A stretch of DNA of 64,000 bases from Bradyrhizobium diazoefficiens (GTDB lineage Bacteria; Pseudomonadota; Alphaproteobacteria; Rhizobiales; Xanthobacteraceae): assembly GCF_018129965.1 (NCBI RefSeq), contig NZ_JAFCKW010000012.1:1-64000 (forward strand). The letters are read 5' to 3'. The notes under the pieces are model-generated. The model did no database searches and was not told where the DNA came from. It was given only the letters and a program-made list of their open reading frames with translations. Both the position numbers and the translations under genes were made by a program. This document shows, piece by piece, positions 24,020 through 31,766 of this stretch; positions within the stretch are counted from its first letter, which is position 1, and each line of letters starts with the position of its first letter.

Positions 24020-25180
24020 CTAGCGCAGGCCCAGGCCGCGCGCGATGATGCCGCGCAGCACCTCTGTAGTGCCACCCTGGATGGTGAGTTTCGGTGCGGT
24101 CTTGATCGCGAAGTCGAGCTGCTGCTCGAGCGTCTCGCGGTTGCTCGCGGTCTCCTCGACGAAGGCGGCAAGATCGCGGACGCGGTGCGGAAGCTGCTGC
24201 TCCCAGACCGTGCCGATGTCCTTGACGATGGACGCCTCCACCACCGGCTCCTTGCCAGCCTCCAGCATGCCCGCGACGGACACCGACATGCGCCGCATGG
24301 TGTGGAGCTGCGCGACGAGCCGGCCGATGCCTTCGGCGCTGCGCGTATCCGGATTGGAACCGACCGCGCGTACCAGCTCGGTGAGCACGTAATAGGTTTC
24401 GAGGAACCGCTCGGGACCCGAGCGCTCATAGGCGAGCTCCGACGTCGCCTGCTTCCACGCGCCGTCGACCTCGCCGAGCACGTGATCGTCCGGCACGAAG
24501 AAGTCGGTGAAGACGACCTCGTTGAACTCGTACTGGCCGGTGATCTGGCCGATCGGGTTCACCTTGATGCCTGGCTGCTTCATCTTGACCAGAAACTGGG
24601 TCAGGCCGTGACGGCGGTTTTCCTTGGTCGGCGGCGAGGTGCGGAAGATCGCGATCATGTAGTCGGCGATGTGCGCCGACGAGGTCCAGATCTTGGTCCC
24701 GTTGATGAGGTAGCCGCCGTCGGTCTTGGTCGCGCGCGTCTTCGCTGCGAACAGGTCCGAGCCGGAGTTCGGCTCGCTCATGCCGATCGCAAAGCAGACC
24801 TCGCCGCGGCAGATGCGCGGCAGGATGTCCATCTTGATGTGTTCGGGCGCGTATTTGATCAGCACCGGCCCGCTCTGGCGGTCGGCGACGAAGAAGCGCC
24901 GTGTCGGCGCGTTCGCCACGCGCATTTCCTCGGTCACCACGTAGCGCTCGAGGAAGGAGCGCTCCTGGCCGCCATATTTCTTCGGCCAGGTCATGCCGAG
25001 CCAGCCCTTGGCGCCGACCCGGCGGGAAAATTCCGGCGCGTCGGTGTCTTCGCGGTTGGGTTTGTTCGGGTCAAAGGTTCCTGCGGCGATTTCCTCGGCG
25101 AGGAACGCGCGCACTTCCTTGCGCAATTGCTCGCACTTCTCGGGCAAGCGGATCGGATCGAAACGGAGGGCAGCGGTCAT
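24020..25180 (-). CDS. Acyl-CoA dehydrogenase family protein, large partner
   Basis: FAD-dependent acyl-CoA dehydrogenase of 386 residues. FAD-binding segments: CFAIGMSEPNSGSDLFAAKT and INGTKIWTSSAHIADYMIA. The catalytic base candidate is Glu in ELAYERSGPERF, the position used by several FadE enzymes. The C-terminus is IQGGTTEVLRGIIARGLGL. ATG 25180 is used; an upstream in-frame ATG at 25222 would overlap the neighbour gene. It follows the second dehydrogenase by only 17 bp. Such pairs can form alpha2-beta2 complexes as known for cholesterol side-chain enzymes of Mycobacterium; this is an inference here. Confidence 0.88.
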   Translation of the reverse strand: MTAALRFDPIRLPEKCEQLRKEVRAFLAEEIAAGTFDPNKPNREDTDAPEFSRRVGAKGWLGMTWPKKYGGQERSFLERYVVTEEMRVANAPTRRFFVADRQSGPVLIKYAPEHIKMDILPRICRGEVCFAIGMSEPNSGSDLFAAKTRATKTDGGYLINGTKIWTSSAHIADYMIAIFRTSPPTKENRRHGLTQFLVKMKQPGIKVNPIGQITGQYEFNEVVFTDFFVPDDHVLGEVDGAWKQATSELAYERSGPERFLETYYVLTELVRAVGSNPDTRSAEGIGRLVAQLHTMRRMSVSVAGMLEAGKEPVVEASIVKDIGTVWEQQLPHRVRDLAAFVEETASNRETLEQQLDFAIKTAPKLTIQGGTTEVLRGIIARGLGLR

Positions 25181-25197
25181 TGTTGTCTCTCTCCTGA

Positions 25198-26262
25198 TCA
25201 GCGCGAAGCCACGAGTGGCCACAATTCATCGGCGCCTCTGAGGGCCACCAGCTTGCCGAGCTCGACGGCCCAGTGGCTCTCCGAGCCGAAATCGTCGCGC
25301 CAGGCCAGCGCCCGCAGCGAATAGCGGTGCAGGATGTGCTCGATGGTGAAGCCGATCGCGCCATGGACCTGATGCGCGATGGCGCTGCCCTTTTCAGCGG
25401 CTTCGGCGCAGCGGATTTTTGCCGAGGCGGCCTCGAGATAAACCGCGTCGTCGAACGAGGGCGCATTGGCGATCGCGTCGGCTGCGGAGGTTGCAGCCGC
25501 GAGCGCCGCGGCGGACTCGCCGGCAAGGCGCGCGAGATTGTGCTGCACCGCCTGGAATTTCGAGATCTTCTTCTCGAAGGCGACCCGCTCGTTGGAATAG
25601 CGCACCGAGATGTCGAGCATCGCCTCCAGCGCGCCCGCGATCTGAAGGCTGCGCGCGACGCCGCCCATCAGCATCAGCTGGGTCTGGTCGACGCCACCAG
25701 GCGCGGCCTTTATCGCGACGGGCTGGACCTTGTCGAGCGTGACGGTATCGCTGTGGTCGTAGCCGACATTGAGACCCGATTCGATCCGGCCCTTGCCGGC
25801 GTCGACCAGGGCGATGGAGACGCCATTCTTGCCGTGTGCCAGCACCGCAAAGTGCTTGGCCGCCTTCGCAAAGGGCACGCCGCGGGCGCGGCCCGAGAGC
25901 GCGCCGTCGGCATCGAGCGTGATGCGATCCCTTGGAGACGCCGGCAGCACCGTCATCTCACCCTCAGGTGAGGCGATCTTCGCCTGCGCCAGCAGCCAAC
26001 CGGCCAGCATCGTCTCGGCCAGGGGCACTGCGACCGCGAAACGGCCGGCTGCGTTCAGCAGCGCAAAGCCGTCGGCGAGGCTTGCGCCGGAGCCGCCCAG
26101 ATCGTCCGGTACCCATGCCAGGGGCAACCCGGCTTCGCTCAGCGCCTGCCACAGCGGTGCCTGCCAGGAACCGCTCTTGTCGTGATTGATCGTCTGCGGA
26201 TCGGCAAGATCGGCGAAGATTTTCTCCGCAGTCTCGACGACGATATTGTCACTCTCCGCCAC
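25198..26262 (-). CDS. Acyl-CoA dehydrogenase family protein, smaller partner
   Basis: 354-residue member of the acyl-CoA dehydrogenase fold. Recognisable parts are the N-terminal helical domain (GLPLAWVPDDLGGSGASLAD) and the C-terminal four-helix domain (RYSNERVAFEKKISKFQAVQ and IAHQVHGAIGFTIEHILHRY). The middle beta domain is degenerate, without the usual TEP-GSD FAD motif, as in small subunits of heteromeric dehydrogenases. GTG 26262 is used, with a GGGGA upstream; it opens the minus-strand operon 26262-23121 and faces the SDR gene. Confidence 0.82.
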   Translation of the reverse strand: MAESDNIVVETAEKIFADLADPQTINHDKSGSWQAPLWQALSEAGLPLAWVPDDLGGSGASLADGFALLNAAGRFAVAVPLAETMLAGWLLAQAKIASPEGEMTVLPASPRDRITLDADGALSGRARGVPFAKAAKHFAVLAHGKNGVSIALVDAGKGRIESGLNVGYDHSDTVTLDKVQPVAIKAAPGGVDQTQLMLMGGVARSLQIAGALEAMLDISVRYSNERVAFEKKISKFQAVQHNLARLAGESAAALAAATSAADAIANAPSFDDAVYLEAASAKIRCAEAAEKGSAIAHQVHGAIGFTIEHILHRYSLRALAWRDDFGSESHWAVELGKLVALRGADELWPLVASR

Positions 26263-26431
26263 AGCGTTCCCCGTGTTTTGCCATTGGCGCGGTCCGCCCG
26301 ATGGGCCGGCGCGCAATCTCTTCTTGCGCCCGATGATCGGAAAAAGCCATGGCCCTGACAAGCGTTGATCGCAGGTCCGTCTGCGGCAACGGCATAGGCG
26401 CAAGTGGCGGCGGAGAGCCGATCTCGATTAA

Positions 26432-26446
26432 TTCCGCTTAGCGGAG
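26432..26446. promoter_or_regulatory. Dyad TTCCGC-N3-GCGGAG between acyl-CoA dehydrogenase operon and SDR gene
   Basis: Matches the dyad at 19903-19917 except for one base in the right arm, and both are preceded by A. Located 74 bp upstream of the SDR start (26520) and 170 bp upstream of the divergent GTG 26262, so it could control both transcripts. Confidence 0.5.
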
Positions 26447-26519
26447 TTTGCTCGATTTGCAGTGCGCGGCAAACTCGCTAAACAGGTCGCCGATCGTCAA
26501 TCAAGGGGAGGACATCCGG

Positions 26520-27305
26520 ATGGCAAAAGACAGTCTGTGCGCAATCGTGACGGGGTCTGCATCCGGGCTCGGTGCGGCGACCGCGGAAATTCTGGCGCGC
26601 AGCGGGGCGCGGCTCGTCATCAACTATTCATCGAGCCAGAAGGAGGCCGAGGCCACGGCCGAGCTCTGCCGCAAGGCCGGAGCCGCCGAGGTTCTGGTCG
26701 CGCAGGGCGATGTCTCGAAGGATGAGGATTGCCGGAAGATCGTCGCGGCCGCCAGCGGCTGGGGCCGGCTCGACATCCTGGTCAACAACGCCGGCACCAC
26801 CAAGCACGTCGCCCATGCCGATCTCGACGGATTGTCGGCAGAAGATTTCCAGCGCCTCTATGGCGTCAACACCATCGGCCCGTTCCAGATGGTGCGCGCC
26901 GCGCGTAGTCTGCTCGAGGCGGGTGCTAAAGCCTCGGAGCGGCCGTCGGCCGTGGTCAATATCTCTTCCGTTGCCGGCATCAGCGGCGTCGGGTCGTCGA
27001 TCGCCTATGCCGCGAGCAAGGGCGCGCTGAATACCATGACCCTGTCGCTCTCACGCGCGCTGGCGCCCCTGATCCGTGTCAACACGGTATGCCCCGGCTA
27101 TATCGACACGCCCTGGTTCACCAAGGGCCGCGGCGAGGCCGGCGCCAAGCAGGTCCGCGACAGCGTGGTGGCCAAGGTGCCGCTCAAGGTGGCCTCGACC
27201 GCCGAGGACATCGCGCAGCTCGTCTGCTTCCTCGCCATGCCGGCCTCGAGCAACATGACCGGCGAGGTCGTGCGCATGGATGCGGGCATGCATCTGATTG
27301 CGTGA
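26520..27305 (+). CDS. Short-chain dehydrogenase/reductase (SDR) family oxidoreductase
   Basis: NAD(P)-dependent alcohol/ketone dehydrogenase of 261 residues. Rossmann motif VTGSASGLGAATAEIL, the NNAG motif in LDILVNNAGTTK, and the catalytic Ser-Tyr-Lys set in VNISSVAGISGVGSSIAYAASKG (Ser in NISS, Tyr and Lys in YAASK). The C-terminal MTGEVVRMDAGMHL is typical of FabG-like enzymes. Start ATG 26520 with GGGGAGG upstream. In context it may oxidise a 3-hydroxyacyl-CoA made by the neighbouring hydratases. Confidence 0.92.
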   Translation: MAKDSLCAIVTGSASGLGAATAEILARSGARLVINYSSSQKEAEATAELCRKAGAAEVLVAQGDVSKDEDCRKIVAAASGWGRLDILVNNAGTTKHVAHADLDGLSAEDFQRLYGVNTIGPFQMVRAARSLLEAGAKASERPSAVVNISSVAGISGVGSSIAYAASKGALNTMTLSLSRALAPLIRVNTVCPGYIDTPWFTKGRGEAGAKQVRDSVVAKVPLKVASTAEDIAQLVCFLAMPASSNMTGEVVRMDAGMHLIA

Positions 27306-27328
27306 GATTGCACGGCGCATTCTCTCCG

Positions 27329-27414
27329 CGTCATGGCCGGGCTCGACCCGGCCATCCACGTGTTGCTGCGTCAATCGAAAGACGTGAATGCCCGGGTCAA
27401 GCCCGGGCATGACG
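27329..27414. repeat. Palindromic intergenic repeat, family A copy 2
   Basis: Starts CGTCATGGCCGGGCTCGACC and ends GGTCAAGCCCGGGCATGACG. The ends pair over nearly their whole length and the inner CATCCACGT/ACGTGAATG continues the stem. It lies between the convergent SDR gene and the gene at 27455-27727, so it may act as a bidirectional terminator. Confidence 0.8.
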
Positions 27415-27454
27415 GATCGATAAGGCCGTGTGGATTCTCCAGACAGCCGAGCCA

Positions 27455-27727
27455 CTACCCCTTGATCACGCCGCTCGCGACCAGCCGGTGCCAGATGAAC
27501 AGCACCACCACGGCGCCGATGGTGGCCATGATGAAGCCCGCGCCCTGATCCGGACCGTAATGCCCGATCGCCTGGCCGATGAAGGTTGCCAGAAACGCGC
27601 CGGCGATGCCGAGGATGGTCGTGAGGATGAAGCCGCTCGGGTTGTTCGGCCCCGGCGCGAGCCAGCGCGCGATGAGACCGGCGATGAAGCCGACAACAAT
27701 GATCCACAACAGGCCGCCGAAACTCAT
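27455..27727 (-). CDS. GlsB/YeaQ/YmgE family stress-response membrane protein
   Basis: 90-residue protein made of three hydrophobic helices with the family opening LLWIIVVGFIAGLIARWLAP, the PGPNNPSGFI turn, and TTILGIAGAFLATFIGQAIG. Transglycosylase-associated proteins of this type are small inner-membrane proteins often induced by stress; their biochemical role is unsettled. Single gene, convergent with the SDR gene. Confidence 0.9.
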   Translation of the reverse strand: MSFGGLLWIIVVGFIAGLIARWLAPGPNNPSGFILTTILGIAGAFLATFIGQAIGHYGPDQGAGFIMATIGAVVVLFIWHRLVASGVIKG

Positions 27728-27769
27728 GACTATGCTTCCCTTCCCCAGAACGCGTGCATCACGCTTTGA

Positions 27770-28366
27770 CTAGATCCTGCCCGAGAGCTCGTTCTCGGTC
27801 GGCAGCCGCCCGTCCGGCGTCAGATGGTCGATTACCTGCGGCAGGTACTGGCTGAGGCCGGAGAGCAGTTCGTCGCGCGACAGGCCGCTCTGGGCGGACA
27901 GGCTCTCGATCTGGTCGGCGCCGAGCGCCTTGGCGAGATCGCCGGGGGCGATCGCCTTGTTCTCACCCTTGCCGACCCAGCTGTTCGCCGTCTCGCCCTG
28001 GCCGCCCTGTTGCAGTTGATGGAGCAGATCGCCGAGCCCGCCGCTCAGCACGCTGCCGGCCGCGCCGCCCGCGAGCAGGCCGCCGAGGCCGCCCTTCAGG
28101 AGGTCACCGAGCCCGCCGCTTCCGCCCAAGGCGCCTCCGAGGCCACCGCCCGCGCCTGCATTCACCGGCGGGGGAAGGTGCGTCGGCGCCGGCTGCGGTG
28201 CGCCGCCGGGCTGGTTGGCTGTCAGGTGCTTGAATGCCTTCCAGGCGAGCAGGCCGAGCAGCGCCATGGTCATTGGCGACATGCCGCCGGAGGATTTTTC
28301 GGAGCTTGGCGAACTCGGGCCGCGCGGGCCGTTCTGCATGCCGTTGAGGACGTCGAGCAAACCCAT
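27770..28366 (-). CDS. YidB family protein (DUF937)
   Basis: 198-residue protein starting MGLLDVLNGMQNG, as in YidB/DUF937 proteins. A short hydrophobic patch (MTMALLGLLAWKAF) is followed by a Gly/Leu-rich repeat region (GGLGDLLKGGLGGLLAGGAA) and the conserved C-terminal domain LAKALGADQIESLSAQSGLS ... LSQYLPQVIDHLTPDGRLP. Function unknown. ATG 28366 has AAAGGAG seven bases upstream. It diverges from the PanE-like gene. Confidence 0.88.
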   Translation of the reverse strand: MGLLDVLNGMQNGPRGPSSPSSEKSSGGMSPMTMALLGLLAWKAFKHLTANQPGGAPQPAPTHLPPPVNAGAGGGLGGALGGSGGLGDLLKGGLGGLLAGGAAGSVLSGGLGDLLHQLQQGGQGETANSWVGKGENKAIAPGDLAKALGADQIESLSAQSGLSRDELLSGLSQYLPQVIDHLTPDGRLPTENELSGRI

Positions 28367-28483
28367 GGCGTTCTCCTTTGGCGATCTCTTGCCTGTCACA
28401 AGCCCCGATCGAAAACATATGAGGCTCTCATGACGGTTACAAGGCGATTGCACCGTAAGCGTTCCGGTAACGGTTCGATGGGC

Positions 28484-28497
28484 AGCAGGCGCCTGCT
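28484..28497. promoter_or_regulatory. 14-bp perfect palindrome AGCAGGCGCCTGCT
   Basis: Located about 40-50 bp upstream of the PanE-like gene start at 28536 in the divergent region with the YidB gene. The position would suit an operator overlapping a promoter, but short GC palindromes also arise by chance in such DNA. Confidence 0.3.
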
Positions 28498-28535
28498 CTG
28501 CTATCGAAGGCGTGTCGTTCAGGGAGTTGGGTCTG

Positions 28536-29543
28536 GTGGTTACGGATCGACCGATCGTGGTGGCCGGCGCGGGCGCCATCGGCTGTTTTGTCGGTGGCAT
28601 GCTGGCGGTCCCCGGCCGCCGCGTCGCGCTGCTGGTGCGGCCGCGGGTCAAGACCGAGATCGAGCGGTCCGGCCTGCGGCTGACCGATTTTGACGGCGCC
28701 GAGACAAGGCTGGGTGCGGGCCAGCTTGCATTGTCGGAGGATGCTTCGATCTTCCACAGCGCCGGTATCGTGCTGGTCACGGTGAAGAGCGCCGACACCG
28801 CCGATATCGCGGACCAGATCGCGCAGCATGCGCCGCAGGATGCCGTCATCGTCTCGCTGCAAAACGGCGTCGGCAATGTCGCGGTGCTGCGCGAGCGCCT
28901 GGGCGGGAGGCGCGTGCTCGCGGGCATGGTGCCGTTCAACGTGATCGCGATGGGCGATGGGCGTTTCCACCGCTCGACCTCCGGCGACATTCACGTCGGT
29001 GAGGACGAGGCGAACACGGCTGCGGCGCTGTCGGTGCCCGGCCTCGCGATGCGCGCCAGCCGCGATATCGCCGGCGTGCAATGGGGCAAGCTGATCATCA
29101 ATCTGAACAATGCGCTCAGCGCGCTGTCCGACCTGCCGCTCGCCGCGCAACTGGCGGATCGGGACTGGCGCAGATTGTTCGCCGACCAGATGGCCGAGGG
29201 CCTGACCGTGCTGAAGTCGGCCGGCATCACCCCGGTCTCGTCGACGCCGATCCCGGCCAGCTGGACGCCGGCCCTGCTGAGGCTGCCGGATGTGATCTTC
29301 AACGCGATCCTCGGACGCACGATGAAGATCGACCCGGAGGCCCGCTCGTCGATGTGGCAGGATTTGAAGCTGGGCCGCAAGACCGAGATCGACTACCTTC
29401 AGGGCGCCGTCATTGCGCTCGCCGAGCAGAACAAGGTGGGCGTGCCGCTGATGCGCCGCATTGTTGCGCTGATCAAGGAAGCCGAGGCGGAAGGCAACGG
29501 CCCGCCGCGGCTGACGCCGCAGCAGATCCGTGGTGCAACCTGA
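28536..29543 (+). CDS. 2-dehydropantoate 2-reductase family protein (ApbA/PanE)
   Basis: NADP-dependent ketopantoate reductase-type enzyme, about 335 residues. The Rossmann glycine motif is VVAGAGAIGCFVGGML, the cofactor/substrate loop SLQNGVGNVAVL, and the catalytic Lys region QWGKLIINLNNALSAL with the C-terminal domain GRKTEIDYLQGAVIALA. I used GTG 28536, which has AGGGAG nine bases upstream; GTG 28512 is a longer alternative. A second, distinct PanE-like gene lies at 44337-45311, so this one may act on another 2-ketoacid or in catabolism rather than pantothenate synthesis. Confidence 0.85.
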   Translation: MVTDRPIVVAGAGAIGCFVGGMLAVPGRRVALLVRPRVKTEIERSGLRLTDFDGAETRLGAGQLALSEDASIFHSAGIVLVTVKSADTADIADQIAQHAPQDAVIVSLQNGVGNVAVLRERLGGRRVLAGMVPFNVIAMGDGRFHRSTSGDIHVGEDEANTAAALSVPGLAMRASRDIAGVQWGKLIINLNNALSALSDLPLAAQLADRDWRRLFADQMAEGLTVLKSAGITPVSSTPIPASWTPALLRLPDVIFNAILGRTMKIDPEARSSMWQDLKLGRKTEIDYLQGAVIALAEQNKVGVPLMRRIVALIKEAEAEGNGPPRLTPQQIRGAT

Positions 29544-29562
29544 CTATGGAGGGAGGAACGCG

Positions 29563-29778
29563 ATGAGACGTTATCAAACGATCGGGCTCGCGCTGGTCGC
29601 GCTCTGCGGCGCATCGACGCTCGCCTTGGCGCGGCCGCCGACCGTCATGAACTCCCCCGGCTATGACAGGCGATTGCAGGAGAGCAGGTCGCAGGCGGTC
29701 AGTTCACCGGTGGTGGCGGAGCCCGCAACTGCGCCCGTGGTCAAGCCGAAGCGCAGCAAGAAGAAGCAGCCGGATTGA
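29563..29778 (+). CDS. Small exported hypothetical protein
   Basis: 71 residues: signal peptide (TIGLALVALCGASTLALA) followed by a short mature chain rich in Pro, Val and basic residues (VKPKRSKKKQPD at the end). ATG 29563 has a strong GGAGGGAGG site. It follows the PanE-like gene by 19 bp and may be co-transcribed with it. No family recognised. Confidence 0.65.
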   Translation: MRRYQTIGLALVALCGASTLALARPPTVMNSPGYDRRLQESRSQAVSSPVVAEPATAPVVKPKRSKKKQPD

Positions 29779-29813
29779 GGATGTAGGCGCAAATCCTCTT
29801 TGACGACCTTAAC

Positions 29814-30434
29814 TCAGCCCTTCCTCGCCGGCTTGCCCGGCGTCGGGTTGAACAGCTTCTTCAGATCGTTCAGGCCTTCCGACAGCCGCGGCCATTCGCA
29901 CGAGAAGGAGCCCTTGGCGCACGCGGCGCCCTTCGCTCGCGGGCCAGCGGTCTGCTGCACCTTCGGCCGTTCGACCGGAACGGGCACACGCTCGACCTCG
30001 GTTCGCAGCGCGACCTGCTGGATTTGCTGAGCCTGTTTTTCCTGCTGTTCGCGCTGCTGGCGTGCGGCGGCCTGGGCCGCTTCTTGGCTGCGGCGCTGAT
30101 TGGCGAGATAGGCGGTGTAGGATTCGTCGATCTTCTTCTGCTCGTCCGGCGTCGGATTAGGTCCGGCGATGTCGAAGGAGCGATCCTGCAGGAAGTCGTA
30201 ATAGGAATAGCCGCCGCCGGGCTTGCGCCGGCCGGCGAATTTCGCATTGCAATCGGCAAGCGCGGATGTCTTTTCGGTCTTGGTCGCGGCCTTCTCGGCG
30301 GCGTCGGCGCATTCCTCGAAGTCCACAGGTGCGCGCTTCCACCACTGCGCCTGGACATGCGAAGGCGTCAGCAGAAAAAAACCTGCTGCGGCGACGAGAA
30401 GCGCCGCACGACGCGATGCAATGACCTCCGACAT
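29814..30434 (-). CDS. Hypothetical exported protein with coiled-coil segment
   Basis: 206 residues. The signal peptide is ALLVAAAGFFLLTPSHVQAQ. The mature part has a Cys pair (ECADAAEKAATKTEKTSALADC), a Tyr-rich PGGGYSYYDFLQDRSFDIAG motif, and then a Gln/Ala/Arg-rich helix (QEAAQAAARQQREQQEKQAQ) likely to form a coiled coil. I do not recognise a characterised family. Function unknown. Confidence 0.7.
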   Translation of the reverse strand: MSEVIASRRAALLVAAAGFFLLTPSHVQAQWWKRAPVDFEECADAAEKAATKTEKTSALADCNAKFAGRRKPGGGYSYYDFLQDRSFDIAGPNPTPDEQKKIDESYTAYLANQRRSQEAAQAAARQQREQQEKQAQQIQQVALRTEVERVPVPVERPKVQQTAGPRAKGAACAKGSFSCEWPRLSEGLNDLKKLFNPTPGKPARKG

Positions 30435-30643
30435 TCTACGAGAGCATTCCTTGTCAAATTCAACCCGAACTGAGTCGAGCCGGATTCTTGCCTCTTTATC
30501 GCCGGCTTGTCACCCGTGGAACCCGGGAATTTGACGGCGGCAGTGCTGACATTTTTTGCTTGACGTGGCGCTCGGGTCACAGCCGCGCGGCAGGCGAAGC
30601 GTCTAGAGTTCTACGGGTCTGAACTCGAAGGGGAATATTCGTC

Positions 30644-31669
30644 ATGAGAGCGTTGGCCCGCCTCGCCGCACTTGCGCTCGCACTGACTTGCGGACACGCC
30701 TTCGCGGCGGACGAGGACGCGCCTAACCGCAAGCCGGTGAAAGCCATCGGCGACGCGAGGCTTCAGGTCGGCGGCGGAATGCTGCCGCTCTATCTCTCCC
30801 GCGACTGGTCGATGCCGCTGCCGGCGATCCTGCGCGCGGTCATCGTGCTGCACGGACGCCTGCGCAATGCCGATGAATATTACATTTCGGCCAACAACGC
30901 CCAGGCCGCAGCGGGCGAGGACGGCAAGAGCGCGCTCATGATCGTGCCGCAGTTTCTGGCGGAGATCGACATCGACGCGCACAAGCTGCCGGAGGACATG
31001 CTGCGTTGGTCGCTCGAAGGATGGGAGGGTGGCGACGCCGCGCTGGCGCCGAGTCCGGTGTCTTCCTTCGACGCGCTCGATGCGATTCTGGCAAAGCTCT
31101 CCGACCGGCGCATCTTTCCGAACCTGAAGCAGGTGGTGGTGGCCGGTCATTCCGGCGGCGGTCAGGTCGCGCAGCGCTACGCCATCGCCGGCAAGGCCGA
31201 GGCGAAACTGGCGCGCCAGCACATCGACGTCCGCTACGTCATCGCCAATCCCTCCTCCTATGCGTATTTCAGTGCAGACCGGCCCGTGCCGGCGATTGCC
31301 GCATCCTGTCCCGGCTATGACAACTGGAAATACGGCATGGGCGCACGTCCGCCCTACCTGTCGGACGTGACACCGGCCGCGCTCGAGCAACGCTACGCCG
31401 AGCGCGAGGTGATCTATCTGCTCGGCACGCAAGACACCAATCCGAAGCATCCTGCGCTGGACAAGAGCTGCATGGCCGAGGCGCAGGGCCCAACCCGCTA
31501 CGCCCGCGGTCATGCCTATGCGGACGCGATGGCCAGGCGCGGCCACGGAATGCCCAATCACCGGGTCTGGGACGTCGCCGGCGTCGGCCATGACGGCGAC
31601 AAGATGCTGACCTCGACATGCGGGCTCGCGGCGCTGTTCGATATTCCGGGCTGCGGCGCGGAGCGGTGA
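30644..31669 (+). CDS. Secreted alpha/beta hydrolase
   Basis: 341-residue exported protein (signal peptide LAALALALTCGHAFA) with an alpha/beta hydrolase fold. The nucleophile elbow is VVVAGHSGGGQVAQRYAIAG (Ser of GHSGG), the oxyanion-strand segment AVIVLHGRLRNADEYY, an Asp in LLGTQDTNP, and the catalytic His in VWDVAGVGHDGDKM. Five cysteines suggest disulfides in the periplasm. Substrate unknown; esterase or amide hydrolase is likely. It is followed by the acyl-CoA ligase gene 97 bp downstream. Confidence 0.82.
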   Translation: MRALARLAALALALTCGHAFAADEDAPNRKPVKAIGDARLQVGGGMLPLYLSRDWSMPLPAILRAVIVLHGRLRNADEYYISANNAQAAAGEDGKSALMIVPQFLAEIDIDAHKLPEDMLRWSLEGWEGGDAALAPSPVSSFDALDAILAKLSDRRIFPNLKQVVVAGHSGGGQVAQRYAIAGKAEAKLARQHIDVRYVIANPSSYAYFSADRPVPAIAASCPGYDNWKYGMGARPPYLSDVTPAALEQRYAEREVIYLLGTQDTNPKHPALDKSCMAEAQGPTRYARGHAYADAMARRGHGMPNHRVWDVAGVGHDGDKMLTSTCGLAALFDIPGCGAER

Positions 31670-31766
31670 TGCGGATACCTTGAAGGTGGTGCGGCGGCTG
31701 TTACACTTCGTCCCGCGACGCGCCTCATCCTGAGGCGGCGCCAAGAACACGAAGTGGAAATGCCTG

